From: Pseudomonas farsensis
Lineage (GTDB): Bacteria > Pseudomonadota > Gammaproteobacteria > Pseudomonadales > Pseudomonadaceae
DNA: 64,000 nucleotides
Assembly: GCF_014268805.2 (NCBI RefSeq)
Contig: NZ_JABWRF020000005.1
Coordinates: 166,020 to 230,019 of the forward strand
Reading direction: 5' to 3'
In this document: positions 25,828 through 35,473 of the stretch, piece after piece
Numbering within the stretch: position 1 is the stretch's first letter
Layout: each line of letters starts with the position of its first letter
The notes under the pieces: generated by a model
Seen by the model: the letters and a program-made list of their open reading frames with translations, nothing else
What the model was told of the DNA's origin: nothing
Database searches by the model: none
Position numbers and translations under genes: made by a program

Positions 25828-27129
25828 ATGTCTGTTGCCAATACTGCCCAAATGACACAAAACAAAGGGATCGACCTCAAGCGCAGCCTGGTAGAAACAG
25901 TCATCGCCGGGCTGCTGGCGTTGATCGTGTTCGGCCCGGTGGTCGGTGTGGTCCTCGACGGCTACAGCTTCAATGCACAGCCCATGCGCGTGGCCTGGCT
26001 GGTCGGCGCGGTGATGGTGGGGCGCTTCGTGCTCAGCCTGTTCCTGCAAAGCTCGGTCGGCCAACGTCTGCAGTCGGGCTTCGATAACGGCGGCTCGGGT
26101 GTGCATGTGCTGGCGCCGGACTACAAGACCCGGCTGCGCTATATCATCCCGACGCTGATCGTGATCGCCATCGTGTTCCCCATCTTTGCCAACAAGTACC
26201 TGTTGACCGTAGTGATCCTCGGCCTGATCTATGTGCTATTGGGGCTGGGGCTGAACATCGTGGTGGGCCTGGCCGGGTTGCTCGACCTGGGCTACGTGGC
26301 GTTCTATGCCATTGGCGCCTATGGCCTGGCGCTGGGTTATCAGTACCTGGGCCTGGGCTTCTGGAGTGTGCTGCCGCTGGCGGCCATTGCCGCCGCGCTG
26401 GCGGGGTGCATATTGGGCTTCCCGGTGTTGCGCATGCACGGTGACTACCTGGCCATCGTGACCCTGGGCTTTGGCGAAATCATTCGCCTGGTGCTGAACA
26501 ACTGGTTGTCGTTCACTGGCGGCCCCAACGGCATGCCGGCGCCGTCGCCGACCTTCTTTGGCCTTGAGTTCGGCCGCCGGGCCAAGGACGGCGGGGTGCC
26601 GATCCATGAGTTCTTCGGCTTCGATTACAACCCCAACCTCAAGTTCGTGTTCATCTATGCGGTGCTGTTCATGGTGGTGCTGGCGGTGCTGTACATCAAG
26701 CACCGGCTGACCCGCATGCCGGTCGGGCGCGCCTGGGAAGCGCTGCGCGAGGATGAAATCGCCTGCCGCTCGATGGGCCTGAACCACGTGCTGGTCAAAC
26801 TTTCGGCATTCACCTTGGGCGCCTCTACGGCAGGGCTTGCAGGGGTGTTCTTCGCCACCTATCAGGGCTTCGTCAACCCCTCGTCGTTCACCTTCTTCGA
26901 ATCGGCGCTGATTCTGGCCATCGTCGTGCTCGGCGGCATGGGCTCGACCGTGGGCGTGGTGATTGCAGCGTTCGTGCTGACCGTGGCGCCGGAGCTGCTG
27001 CGCAGCTTCTCCGAATACCGCGTGCTGCTGTTTGGCGTGTTGATGGTGTTGATGATGATCTGGCGACCGCGCGGGTTGATCCGCATCAGCCGTACCGGTG
27101 TGGTCCCGCGTAAAGGAGTGGCGCCATGA
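25828..27129 (+). CDS. braE: Branched-chain amino acid permease LivM/BraE
   Basis: 433 residues from the ATG giving MSVANTAQMTQNKGIDLKRS. The frame is open further upstream but that stretch lies inside braD. An N-terminal extension with three hydrophobic segments precedes the conserved LivM core (LGLNIVVGLAGLLDLGYVAF; LRMHGDYLAIVTLGFGEIIR). It partners LivH in the inner membrane. The stop overlaps the braF start (ATGA). Confidence 0.95.
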   Translation: MSVANTAQMTQNKGIDLKRSLVETVIAGLLALIVFGPVVGVVLDGYSFNAQPMRVAWLVGAVMVGRFVLSLFLQSSVGQRLQSGFDNGGSGVHVLAPDYKTRLRYIIPTLIVIAIVFPIFANKYLLTVVILGLIYVLLGLGLNIVVGLAGLLDLGYVAFYAIGAYGLALGYQYLGLGFWSVLPLAAIAAALAGCILGFPVLRMHGDYLAIVTLGFGEIIRLVLNNWLSFTGGPNGMPAPSPTFFGLEFGRRAKDGGVPIHEFFGFDYNPNLKFVFIYAVLFMVVLAVLYIKHRLTRMPVGRAWEALREDEIACRSMGLNHVLVKLSAFTLGASTAGLAGVFFATYQGFVNPSSFTFFESALILAIVVLGGMGSTVGVVIAAFVLTVAPELLRSFSEYRVLLFGVLMVLMMIWRPRGLIRISRTGVVPRKGVAP

Positions 27130-27997
27130 GCGACGATATCATTCTGTCGGTCGACAACCTGATGATGCAGTTCGGTGGCATCAAGGCGCTGAGCGATGTC
27201 AGCCTGCAAGTGCGGCGCAACCAGATCTTCGCCCTGATCGGCCCCAACGGCGCCGGCAAGACCACGGTTTTCAACTGCCTGACCGGCTTCTACAAGGCCA
27301 GCGGCGGGCGCATCGAGCTGAACCTGCGCGGTAGCCGCACCAACGTCATCCAACTGCTCGGCGAGCGCTTCCAGGCCGCCGACTTCGTGTCGCCGGCACG
27401 CTTTGCCAGCCGGGTGTACTACAAGATGTTCGGCGGCACCCACCTGGTCAACCGCGCGGGGCTGGCGCGGACCTTCCAGAACATTCGCTTGTTCAAGGAA
27501 ATGTCGGTGGTGGAAAACCTGCTGGTGGCCCAGCACATGTGGGTCAACCGCAACCTGCTGGCCGGGGTGCTCAACACCAAAGGCTATCGCAAGGCCGAAA
27601 GCGATGCGCTGGACCATGCGTTCTACTGGCTGGAAGTCGTCGACCTGGTGGACTGCGCCAACCGCCTGGCGGGCGAGCTGTCGTACGGCCAGCAGCGGCG
27701 CCTGGAGATTGCCCGGGCCATGTGCACGCGGCCGAAGATCATCTGCCTGGATGAGCCAGCGGCTGGCCTCAACCCGCAGGAAACCGAGGCGCTCAGCCGC
27801 ATGATCCGCGTGCTGCGCGACGAGCACGACATTACCGTGGTGCTGATCGAGCACGACATGGGTATGGTCATGAGCATTTCCGACCATATCGTCGTGCTTG
27901 ACCATGGCAACGTGATCGCCGAGGGCGCGCCGCAGGAAATCCGCAACAACCCGACGGTGATCGCCGCCTACCTGGGTGCCGACGAAGAGGAACTGGT

Positions 27998-28001
<4 letters not shown>
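27126..28001 (+). CDS. braF: Branched-chain amino acid ABC ATPase LivG/BraF
   Basis: 291 residues: Walker A GPNGAGKTTVFNCLTGF, signature LSYGQQRRLEIARAM, Walker B IICLDEPAAGLNP and the switch His in VVLIEHDMGMVM. The insertion between Walker A and signature (LNLRGSRTNVIQLLG onward) is typical of LivG-type subunits. It energises LivHM together with LivF and overlaps both neighbours by four bases. Confidence 0.96.
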
Positions 28002-28714
<713 letters not shown>

Positions 28715-28721
28715 TGTTCTG

Positions 28722-28840
28722 ATCGCGGGGCAAGCCCGCTCGCCACAAGGAGATATGTCTGGCGGGAACAGGGTTGTACAAAACCATAGAATCTCCCACG
28801 GACATCTAGATAATCTGTGGGAGCGGGCTTGCCCCGCGAT
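28722..28840. repeat. Paired REP palindrome after braG
   Basis: The left arm starts ATCGCGGGGCAAGCCCGCTC and the right arm is its complement ending at 28840, with a spacer (GGAGATATGTCTGGCGGGAA) that also recurs near 23160 and 30390. It probably ends the bra transcript. It is the left part of the 695-base gene-free stretch 28715-29409. Confidence 0.85.
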
Positions 28841-28862
28841 GCTTTTTATGCTGCCAGGCACA

Positions 28863-29393
28863 TGTGGACAACTTGTCGCACATCTTTCTGGAAGCACTCC
28901 ATAACCCCCTCGCAAGCCGTTGTTTCCACAGGCAGAAACTTTCCACGGAATATGTGGAACCGCCTGTGGAAAACATGGTGGCATGTTGCTCTAGGCCTTG
29001 TTCGGCGGGGCCTGTAGGGTTGTGGTTATTATTTGATCAATTCCCCTTTGTGGATTACTTCGTGAAGCTTTTCAACGTCACGACGAGGCTTCCACAGCTT
29101 GAATTTTCTGTGGATAACTCTGTGCAAAACCTTTGGACACAACCGCCTAGGCGGCATGCCTGAAAGCCTTGCGCCATCACTGAGGTGATGTGCAGTGCTC
29201 CACGCGCAGTCGAGCGCTCCCAAGTTGCCCCCAATCCGTGGGGAAAGCCTTGTGGATAACATGCGCATAGCCTGATCCAGCCCCTCTGCCACAAGGGTTT
29301 CATGGGTATGGTCATTTATTGATCAATCGCTGAAACGGTTGTCGGAAAAGCCTGCGCCGGGCATGCTGCGAGGCCGGCCGACGATTATCCACT
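28863..29393. other. Cluster of DnaA-box-like sites in non-coding DNA
   Basis: TGTGGATAA, the complement of the consensus DnaA box, occurs exactly at 29109-29117 and 29251-29259. One-mismatch forms lie at 28863 (TGTGGACAA), 28965 (TGTGGAAAA), 29049 (TGTGGATTA) and 29385 (TTATCCACT). An AT-rich patch (GTTATTATTTGATCAATT) starts at about 29022, and a perfect 12-bp palindrome CCGCCTAGGCGG lies at 29143-29154. I see no open reading frame with gene character. It could titrate DnaA, take part in origin control or be chance enrichment; dnaA is not nearby. Confidence 0.5.
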
Positions 29394-29409
29394 GCGAGGA
29401 GAGCAAAGC

Positions 29410-30177
29410 ATGACGTCCACCGTTTTCATCACGGGTGCAACTTCCGGTTTCGGTGAGGCCACGGCCCGCCGTTTCGCTGATGCGGGCTGGAAGCTGGTCC
29501 TCACCGGGCGCCGCAAGGAGCGCCTGGATGCACTGTGCGCGGAGCTGTCGGCCAAGACCGAAGTCCACGGCCTGGTGGTCGATGTGCGTGATCGCAAGGC
29601 CATGGAAGCGGCCATCGCCAGCCTGCCGCCTGCGTTCGACAAACTGCAGGGGCTGGTCAACAACGCAGGCCTGGCCCTGGGTGTTGATGCCGCGCAGAAC
29701 TGCAGCCTGGACGACTGGGAAACCATGGTCGACACCAACATCAAAGGCCTGATGTACACCACCCGCCTGCTGCTGCCACGGCTGATTGCCCACGGCCGCG
29801 GTGCGTCGATTCTCAACGTAGGCTCGGTGGCTGGCAATTACCCCTACCCAGGCAGCAACGTGTATGGCGGCACCAAGGCGTTTGTCGGCCAGTTCTCGCT
29901 GAGCCTGCGCTGTGACTTGCGCGGCACTGGGGTACGGGTCAGCAATATCGAGCCGGGCCTTTGCGAGAGCGAGTTCTCGCTGGTGCGCTTCGGCGGTGAC
30001 CAGGCCAAGTACGACGCCACCTACGCGGGCGCCGAGCCGATCCAGCCACAGGACATTGCCGACACCATCTTCTGGGTCCTCAACCAGCCGGCCCACATCA
30101 ACATCAACAGCCTTGAGCTGATGCCGGTGAGCCAGGACTGGGCAGGGTTCTCCATCGACCGGTCGGCCAAGGGTTAA
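29410..30177 (+). CDS. SDR oxidoreductase, YdfG-like
   Basis: 255 residues, a classical short-chain dehydrogenase: cofactor motif TGATSGFG (residues 9-16), Arg in TGRRKERLDAL favouring NADP, NNAG motif, catalytic Ser in NVGSVAGNYPYPG and YxxxK in VYGGTKAFV. Overall similarity is to E. coli YdfG, an NADP-dependent 3-hydroxy acid (serine/allo-threonine) dehydrogenase that also reduces malonic semialdehyde. The end SLELMPVSQDWAGFSIDR is typical of that group. GAGGAG lies 9 bases before the ATG. The exact substrate is not certain. Confidence 0.9.
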   Translation: MTSTVFITGATSGFGEATARRFADAGWKLVLTGRRKERLDALCAELSAKTEVHGLVVDVRDRKAMEAAIASLPPAFDKLQGLVNNAGLALGVDAAQNCSLDDWETMVDTNIKGLMYTTRLLLPRLIAHGRGASILNVGSVAGNYPYPGSNVYGGTKAFVGQFSLSLRCDLRGTGVRVSNIEPGLCESEFSLVRFGGDQAKYDATYAGAEPIQPQDIADTIFWVLNQPAHININSLELMPVSQDWAGFSIDRSAKG

Positions 30178-30315
30178 GGCATACGCCTGTCGGCTCGCGC
30201 GTAGGTTATGTGCAGCCCTGCACCGGCCTCATCGCAGGCTGGCGCCAGCCACGGAGGTGGTGCCCAACCGCAACATTGCTGGCTGGCCCCAATCCTGTGG
30301 GAAACGATAGTTAGT

Positions 30316-30390
30316 TGTGGCGAGCGGGCTTGTCCCGGGTTGGGCTGCGCAGCAGCCCTGAAAACCCAAGGGGCAAGCCCGCTCGCCACA
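30316..30390. repeat. Shortened composite REP palindrome and flanking units
   Basis: The outer arms match those at 4055 (TTGTGGCGAGCGGGCTTG and complement), but the right arm lacks the inner GGGCTGC core, so it looks like a deleted copy. Single units of the GGAGCTGGCGCCAGCCTGCG type lie at 30224-30254 and 30487-30516. They account for most of the 393-base gap 30178-30570 between convergent genes; no gene is seen. Confidence 0.85.
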
Positions 30391-30570
30391 AGGAGATATA
30401 TCTGGCGGTAACAGGCTTGTACAAAACCATAGAATCTCCCACAAGGATCAGCGCCAGGCCTCGATATTGGGGCTGTGCGCGGTCTTTGTGGGAGCTGGCG
30501 CCAGCCTGCGATGAGGTCGTGACAGGCCTGCACATAACTCGGCGTGCGAGCTTGCTCCGCGACGGCAGCG

Positions 30571-31662
30571 TTAGTTCGCCAGCCGCTGCAAGCCTTCCAG
30601 GCAAGTCGCCAGATGGTAGGGCGTGGTTGAGGGCATATCGTGGCGGCTCACTACACCGGCGCCGTCGCGGCACTCGTGCCAGCCACCGTCATGCAGAAAC
30701 CGCGCAAGCAGGGCATCCAGTTGCGCGCGCAGCTTGGCCTCGCTGCCTGGCCGCAGCGCCAGCGCCCGCAGGTACTCGGCCTGTGCCCAGATGCGCTGGG
30801 TGGCGTCGAGCACGCGCCCGTCCACACTGAGCATCGACAGCACCGCCGAACCCTTTACCCCAGTCAGCTCCGCGTAGGCGAACGCGCGGTCGATAGCGCT
30901 GTGCAACGGTGTGCCGCGCAACAGTGGCGAAGTGTCGAGCAGGTAGAACCACTCGAACTGATGGCCCGGCTCGAACCAGTTATCCACAGCGCCGCGGGGT
31001 TTTTCCAGCATCAGGCCGTGTTCGGGCTCGATGAAGTGCGTTTGCAGTGCATCGCACAATTGCAGCAGGGCCTGCTGAACGGCCGGGTCTTCGCGCACGG
31101 CCAATACCTGCAGGAAGGCTTCGGCCAGGTGCATCTGCGGGTTTTGCAGCGGGCCACTGGCCAGGTCCGACCAGTCTTCAGCGAGGCTGGCCTCGAACAG
31201 GCCGTCATCGCGGGCGAACTGGTCGTTGACGATGCTCAGCGCGGCGTTGAGCGCGGATTCGACCAGCCCTTCGCGCACTTTGCCCCAGTAATGCGCGCAG
31301 GCAAATACGATAAAGGCGTGGGTGTAGAGGTCCTTGCGCCGGTCCAGCGGCTTGCCGTCGGCGTCGATGCTGTAGAACCAGCCGCCATGCTCGGCATCAT
31401 GGAAGTGCCGTTGCAGCGAGCGAAACAGCGCCGCTGCGCGCTCGGCGGCCCCCGGCTGGCCGATGCGGCTGCTGAACAGGTACAACTGCCGGGCGCAGGC
31501 CATGGCGCGGTAGCGTTGTACCGGCATGGGCTGATGCTGGGCGTCGAGTGCTTCGTAGGGCAGTGCCATGTCGGCGTTCCACCCCGGGCCTTGCCACAGC
31601 GGCACGATACCTTCGGCGAAATGCTGGTTGAAGCGGGTCAGGGCGGGGCAAGGGGCGGACAT
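30571..31662 (-). CDS. AGE-family sugar epimerase/isomerase
   Basis: 363 residues with alpha/alpha-barrel features of the N-acylglucosamine 2-epimerase/YihS family: RAMACARQLYLFSSRIG, DAEHGGWFYSIDADGKP, DLYTHAFIVFACAHYWG, NPQMHLAEAFL and WFEPGHQFEWFYLLDTS. The His residues in the HAF, HLAE and GHQFEW motifs match the catalytic and binding positions of D-mannose isomerases. It probably interconverts an aldose and ketose such as mannose and fructose. It appears monocistronic; the 3' side is a REP gap. Confidence 0.85.
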   Translation of the reverse strand: MSAPCPALTRFNQHFAEGIVPLWQGPGWNADMALPYEALDAQHQPMPVQRYRAMACARQLYLFSSRIGQPGAAERAAALFRSLQRHFHDAEHGGWFYSIDADGKPLDRRKDLYTHAFIVFACAHYWGKVREGLVESALNAALSIVNDQFARDDGLFEASLAEDWSDLASGPLQNPQMHLAEAFLQVLAVREDPAVQQALLQLCDALQTHFIEPEHGLMLEKPRGAVDNWFEPGHQFEWFYLLDTSPLLRGTPLHSAIDRAFAYAELTGVKGSAVLSMLSVDGRVLDATQRIWAQAEYLRALALRPGSEAKLRAQLDALLARFLHDGGWHECRDGAGVVSRHDMPSTTPYHLATCLEGLQRLAN

Positions 31663-31710
31663 GGCGGCGCTCGTGGACGGTCGGGCAGGGCGCCATGTTA
31701 GCAGAACCGC

Positions 31711-32340
31711 TTAGCTCGGACTGCCCAGCCCTTGCCAGTGCCGCGCACCGACAAAAATGAAGCGCAACTGCTGGGTGATCTTTTCCTGGGCGCTCATGGC
31801 CTGGGGGCTGGCCGGCGCGTCGTCGATCAGTTCCGGCAGGGTGGCGAACACGGTCTTGACCACCAGGTCGGCCATCACTGCCAACGCGGCGCCGTCCAGG
31901 TGTTGCCAGCGCGGCATGCGCGCAAGGTCGGTGGCGAGGTCGTCGCTGATGTGCTCGCGCAGGCGCGCGATGGCCTGGCGCACCGCCTGCGAGCCGCCGT
32001 ACTGCTCACGGGCCAGGAACAGGAAGCGGGCGCGGTGGGCGTTGACCACATCGAGGAAAATCCGCACCGAAGCGTCGGTGATGCCACCGAGCTCGAATTC
32101 GTTGTGCCGGACCAGGCGGATGGTCTGGCGGAAAGTGTTATCGACCTCATCGACCAGCGCCAGGCCGAGGGCGTCCATGTCAGGGAAATGGCGATAGAAA
32201 CCGGTGGGCACGATGCCGGCAGCCTTGGCGACTTCGCGCAAGCTGATGCTGCCGAACCCCCGGCCACTCTCCATGAGCTGGCAGGCAGCATCCAGCAGGG
32301 CCTGGCGGGTTTGCAGCTTCTGTTCGGCGCGCGGCAGCAT
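31711..32340 (-). CDS. TetR-family repressor, DesT/FabR-like
   Basis: 209 residues from the ATG giving MLPRAEQKLQTRQALLDAA; an in-frame ATG 11 codons upstream is less likely. The N-terminal helix-turn-helix is SLREVAKAAGIVPTGFYRHF, and the ligand domain carries FELGGITDASVRIFLDVV and FLFLAREQYGGSQAVRQAI, close to P. aeruginosa DesT and E. coli FabR, which sense saturated versus unsaturated acyl-CoA. No desaturase genes are adjacent, so its targets are probably elsewhere. Confidence 0.88.
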   Translation of the reverse strand: MLPRAEQKLQTRQALLDAACQLMESGRGFGSISLREVAKAAGIVPTGFYRHFPDMDALGLALVDEVDNTFRQTIRLVRHNEFELGGITDASVRIFLDVVNAHRARFLFLAREQYGGSQAVRQAIARLREHISDDLATDLARMPRWQHLDGAALAVMADLVVKTVFATLPELIDDAPASPQAMSAQEKITQQLRFIFVGARHWQGLGSPS

Positions 32341-32380
32341 GGGGCAACGTCTTGTGAGGTTGAAGCTGGCCATTCTGGAT

Positions 32381-32413
32381 AAAAAAACAAAGCCCGGTCA
32401 ATGGACCGGGCTT
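32381..32413 (-). terminator. Rho-independent terminator of the repeat-protein gene
   Basis: Read on the minus strand: a perfect ten-base stem (AAGCCCGGTC with GACCGGGCTT) around a four-base loop, followed by TGTTTTTTT. It lies 50 bases past the stop of the tandem-repeat gene, just upstream of the TetR-family gene. Confidence 0.88.
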
Positions 32414-32462
32414 GGAGGGTAACAGGCGCAGGGCGGTGGATTGTTGTTTTCGGCCATGCTGA

Positions 32463-32873
32463 TCAGCTCACGCGGCTAAGTTCGACCAGACGGTCCGAGC
32501 CACCTTCTGCTACGCGGTCGTTACGCTCGATCAGACGGTCCGAACCACCTTCGGCTACGCGGTCGTTGCGCTCGATCAGACGGTCCGAGCCACCTTCGGC
32601 TACACGGTCGTTACGCTCGATCAGACGGTCCGAGCCACCTTCGGCTACGCGGTCATTGCGCTCGATCAGACGATCCGAGCCACCTTCGGCTACACGGTCG
32701 TTACGTTCGATCAGACGGTCCGAGCCACCTTCAGCCAGGGTTTTCAGGGGCTGGGCTACGCTGGCAGCGCTGGAGCGCGCTTCTGCAGAAAGGTGCTGGT
32801 CGGTGGCTGGCAATGCGAAAGCGTTGGCGGCCAGTACGGAAAGGGTCAGGCTAAGCAGCAGATTGCGTTTCAT
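32463..32873 (-). CDS. Secreted protein built of 15-residue tandem repeats
   Basis: 136 residues. A signal peptide (LLLSLTLSVLAANAFA, likely cut after AFA) and about 25 further residues are followed by five near-identical copies of AEGGSDRLIERNDRV and a last partial copy ending RLVELSRVS. The repeat is charged and hydrophilic, with no cysteines. The product should be periplasmic or secreted. I recall similar repeat proteins in pseudomonads labelled phage infection protein, but nothing in the sequence shows that role. It has its own terminator and appears monocistronic. Confidence 0.85.
   Translation of the reverse strand: MKRNLLLSLTLSVLAANAFALPATDQHLSAEARSSAASVAQPLKTLAEGGSDRLIERNDRVAEGGSDRLIERNDRVAEGGSDRLIERNDRVAEGGSDRLIERNDRVAEGGSDRLIERNDRVAEGGSDRLVELSRVS
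32485..32735. repeat. In-frame 45-bp tandem repeat array
   Basis: The six-base core CGGTCC (CGATCC in one copy) recurs at 32491, 32536, 32581, 32626, 32671 and 32716, an exact 45-base period over about 5.6 copies. Copies differ by a few mostly silent changes. The array encodes the repeat region of the secreted protein, and loss or gain of units would keep the frame. Confidence 0.95.
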
Positions 32874-33209
32874 GATGGGTTGCTCCTCTGGGGGCTGGAA
32901 AGTGGGTACGGAGCCAATGCTACGCTGCGTACCGCCACAGAGAAGTTCATCTGGATAATGGTAACAATCGACACCGTTGATACTCGGCGGCGAGGCCTCT
33001 GGGCCAATGTTTTCAGGGGTGGGAAGGGCGGTTTGGCACTGCGCGTGAAGGGGGCTGGGCGGTGCTCGTGCAGGCGAAAGCTGGGCAACACATCAGGAAA
33101 AACTTAGGCTTTGTGGCGTTTGGATTAAACCCGACGGCTTTTAACCAGTCCGACTTTATAAGTGCCACCGCTAAGCTGCCTCGTGCCCTGCAGTCAGGAG
33201 AATCACGCA
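32874..33209. other. 336-bp gap between divergent genes
   Basis: This stretch separates the divergently read repeat-protein and AsmA genes and must hold both promoters. I see no gene, REP palindrome or clear promoter consensus in it. CAGGAG at 33195-33200 is the ribosome site of the AsmA gene. Confidence 0.6.
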
Positions 33210-35276
33210 ATGACGCGCCCTGTCAGAATCCTCATCTGGACCTTCGCCACCCTCGTCACCTTGCTGGCGATTCTTATCGTGGTGATCGCCACCTTCGACT
33301 GGAACCGCGTCAAGCCGTTGCTCAATGAAAAGGTGTCCGCCGCCCTGCATCGGCCCTTCGCCATCAACGGCAACCTTGCGGTGCACTGGCGTACCGAACC
33401 TGAAGAGGGCGGCTGGCGCGCGTTCGTGCCGTGGCCGCATTTCACGGCAGAGGACCTGGTGCTGGGCAACCCCGACTGGCTCAAGCAGCCGCGCATGGTC
33501 GGCCTTGAGCGCGTGGAGTTTCGCCTGGCGCCGTTGCCGCTGATCGTCCAGCGCATCAGCATCCCGCGCATCGACCTGGTCAAGCCCACCGCCAGCCTGA
33601 CTCGCCTGGCCGATGGCCGGGCCAACTGGACCTTTGATTTCGGCCCAAAGGACGAGAATGCAGAGCCGTCGAAGTGGGTGCTGGACATCGGCGCCATCGG
33701 CTTTGACCAAGGCAATATCAGTTTCGACGACCAGACGCTGAAAACCAACATGAAGGTGCAGGTCGACCCACTGGGCAAGCCGATCCCGTTCAGCGATATC
33801 GTCGGCAAGACCCGCGCCGAGAAGAGTGGCGGGGCGCAGGACTATGCCTTTGGCCTCAAGGCCCAGGGCCGCTACAAGGACCAGGCGGTGTCGGCCACCG
33901 GCAAGATCGGCGGGCTGCTGGCCCTGCAGGACGCCCGCCAGCCGTTCCCGCTGCAAGCCGATGCGCGTATCGGCGATACCCAGGTGGCGCTGGCCGGCAC
34001 CCTGACCGACCCGCGCAACCTCGGCGCCCTGGACCTGCGCCTGAAGCTTTCCGGCAGCAGCCTGGGCAACCTTTACCCGCTGACCGGCGTCACCTTGCCC
34101 GACACCCCGCCGTATTCCACCGACGGTCACCTGAGCGCCAACCTGCACGCCGAGCAAGGCGCGCAGTTCCGCTACCAGGGTTTCAACGGCAAGATTGGCG
34201 ACAGCGACATTCATGGTGATTTGTCATTCGTGGCCAGCAAACCACGGCCGAAGTTGTCCGGTGAGCTGGTGTCCAACCAGTTGCTGTTCAAGGATCTGGC
34301 GCCGCTGATCGGTGCCGACTCCAATACTGAACAAAAAGCCCGGGGTGGGGCCAGCAAGCAGCCGACAGGCAAGGTGCTGCCGGTCGAGGAATTCCGTACC
34401 GAGCGCTGGCGCGCGATGGATGCCGATGTGCGTTTTGCTGGCAAACGCATCGTGCACAGTGCGCAACTGCCGTTCAACGACCTGTCGGCCCACGTGATTC
34501 TGGAAGACGGCCTGCTGCGCCTGGAGCCACTGCGCTTCGGCGTGGCGGGCGGCAACCTGGCCTCCAGAATCCGCCTGGATGGCCGCGCAACGCCCATGCA
34601 GGGCCGTGCGCGCTTGAGCGCCCGCGGCTTCAAGCTCAAGGAGCTGTTCCCCACTTTCGCACCGATGCAGACCAGTTTCGGCCAGCTCAATGGCGATGCC
34701 GACATCAGTGGCCGTGGCAACTCGGTGGCGGCGCTGCTGGGTTCCTCCAACGGCGACCTGCGCCTGCTGATCAACGATGGCGCCATCAGCCGCAGCCTCA
34801 TGGAGATCGCCGGGCTTAACGTTGGCAACTACGTGATTGGCAAGCTGTTCGGTGATGAAGACGTGAAGATCAACTGCGCGGCCGCCGATGTGGGGATCAA
34901 GGACGGTTTGGCGACTACGCGCTTGTTCCTGTTCGATACCGAGAACGCGATCATCTACATCAACGGTACGGCTAATTTTGCCAGCGAGCAGTTGGACCTG
35001 AAGGTGACCCCGGAGTCGAAGGGCGTGCGGTTGTTCTCGCTGCGCTCGCCACTGTATGTGCGCGGCCCGTTCGCCAAGCCCAATGCCGGTGTGCAGGCGG
35101 TGCCGTTGGCGCTGCGCGGCGCGGGCATGGTGGCGCTGGGCGTGGTGGCCGGGCCTGCTGCTGGCTTGCTGGCGCTGATTGCCCCGAGCAGCGGGGATGC
35201 GCCGAACCAGTGCACGCCGTTGCTGCAGCAAATGAAAGCCGGCAAGGCGCCGGCTGCGGTGAAGGGTAAGAAATAA
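33210..35276 (+). CDS. AsmA-family protein
   Basis: 688 residues from the ATG after CAGGAG. One N-terminal membrane helix (ILIWTFATLVTLLAILIVVI) anchors a long periplasmic beta-rich chain with AsmA features near the start (RPFAINGNLAVHW) and the C-terminal AsmA region (GDADISGRGNSVAALLGSSN; KVTPESKGVRLFSLRSPLYV). AsmA-like proteins are thought to be bridge-type lipid-transfer proteins between inner and outer membranes. It stands alone, followed by a REP pair. Confidence 0.88.
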   Translation: MTRPVRILIWTFATLVTLLAILIVVIATFDWNRVKPLLNEKVSAALHRPFAINGNLAVHWRTEPEEGGWRAFVPWPHFTAEDLVLGNPDWLKQPRMVGLERVEFRLAPLPLIVQRISIPRIDLVKPTASLTRLADGRANWTFDFGPKDENAEPSKWVLDIGAIGFDQGNISFDDQTLKTNMKVQVDPLGKPIPFSDIVGKTRAEKSGGAQDYAFGLKAQGRYKDQAVSATGKIGGLLALQDARQPFPLQADARIGDTQVALAGTLTDPRNLGALDLRLKLSGSSLGNLYPLTGVTLPDTPPYSTDGHLSANLHAEQGAQFRYQGFNGKIGDSDIHGDLSFVASKPRPKLSGELVSNQLLFKDLAPLIGADSNTEQKARGGASKQPTGKVLPVEEFRTERWRAMDADVRFAGKRIVHSAQLPFNDLSAHVILEDGLLRLEPLRFGVAGGNLASRIRLDGRATPMQGRARLSARGFKLKELFPTFAPMQTSFGQLNGDADISGRGNSVAALLGSSNGDLRLLINDGAISRSLMEIAGLNVGNYVIGKLFGDEDVKINCAAADVGIKDGLATTRLFLFDTENAIIYINGTANFASEQLDLKVTPESKGVRLFSLRSPLYVRGPFAKPNAGVQAVPLALRGAGMVALGVVAGPAAGLLALIAPSSGDAPNQCTPLLQQMKAGKAPAAVKGKK

Positions 35277-35338
35277 GAGCTACAGGAAGGTCCAGCCGGC
35301 TGATAAGCCTGCGGCGCATTTCGAATTTGACACTGTCC

Positions 35339-35455
35339 CTGTAGGAGCGGCCTTGTGTCGCGAAAGGGCTGCACAGCAGCCCCAGTATCTCGGTCTCACG
35401 CAAAAGTGCCGGGGCTGCTGCGCAGCCCTTTCGCGACACAAGGCCGCTCCTACAG
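35339..35455. repeat. Paired REP palindrome
   Basis: The arms begin CTGTAGGAGCGGCCTTGTGT and end with its complement, including the CGCGAAAGGGCTGC core. It lies between the convergent AsmA and ferritin-like genes and may end both transcripts. It belongs to the same type as 8370-8484, 41607-41721 and 58730-58841. Confidence 0.9.
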
Positions 35456-35473
35456 AGTGACCGCCTTCACCCG

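Noticed and set aside
28941..28960. Split parS-like site (TTCCAC...GTGGAA)
   Set aside because: The half-sites are separated by seven bases, whereas parS half-sites are adjacent.
28863..29393. Chromosomal origin oriC
   Set aside because: Neither dnaA nor rpmH is nearby, and the boxes alone do not make an origin; kept only as a DnaA-box cluster.
32485..32735. Regularly spaced repeats that could suggest a CRISPR array
   Set aside because: Units are contiguous 45-bp in-frame copies with no unique spacers and lie inside a coding gene.
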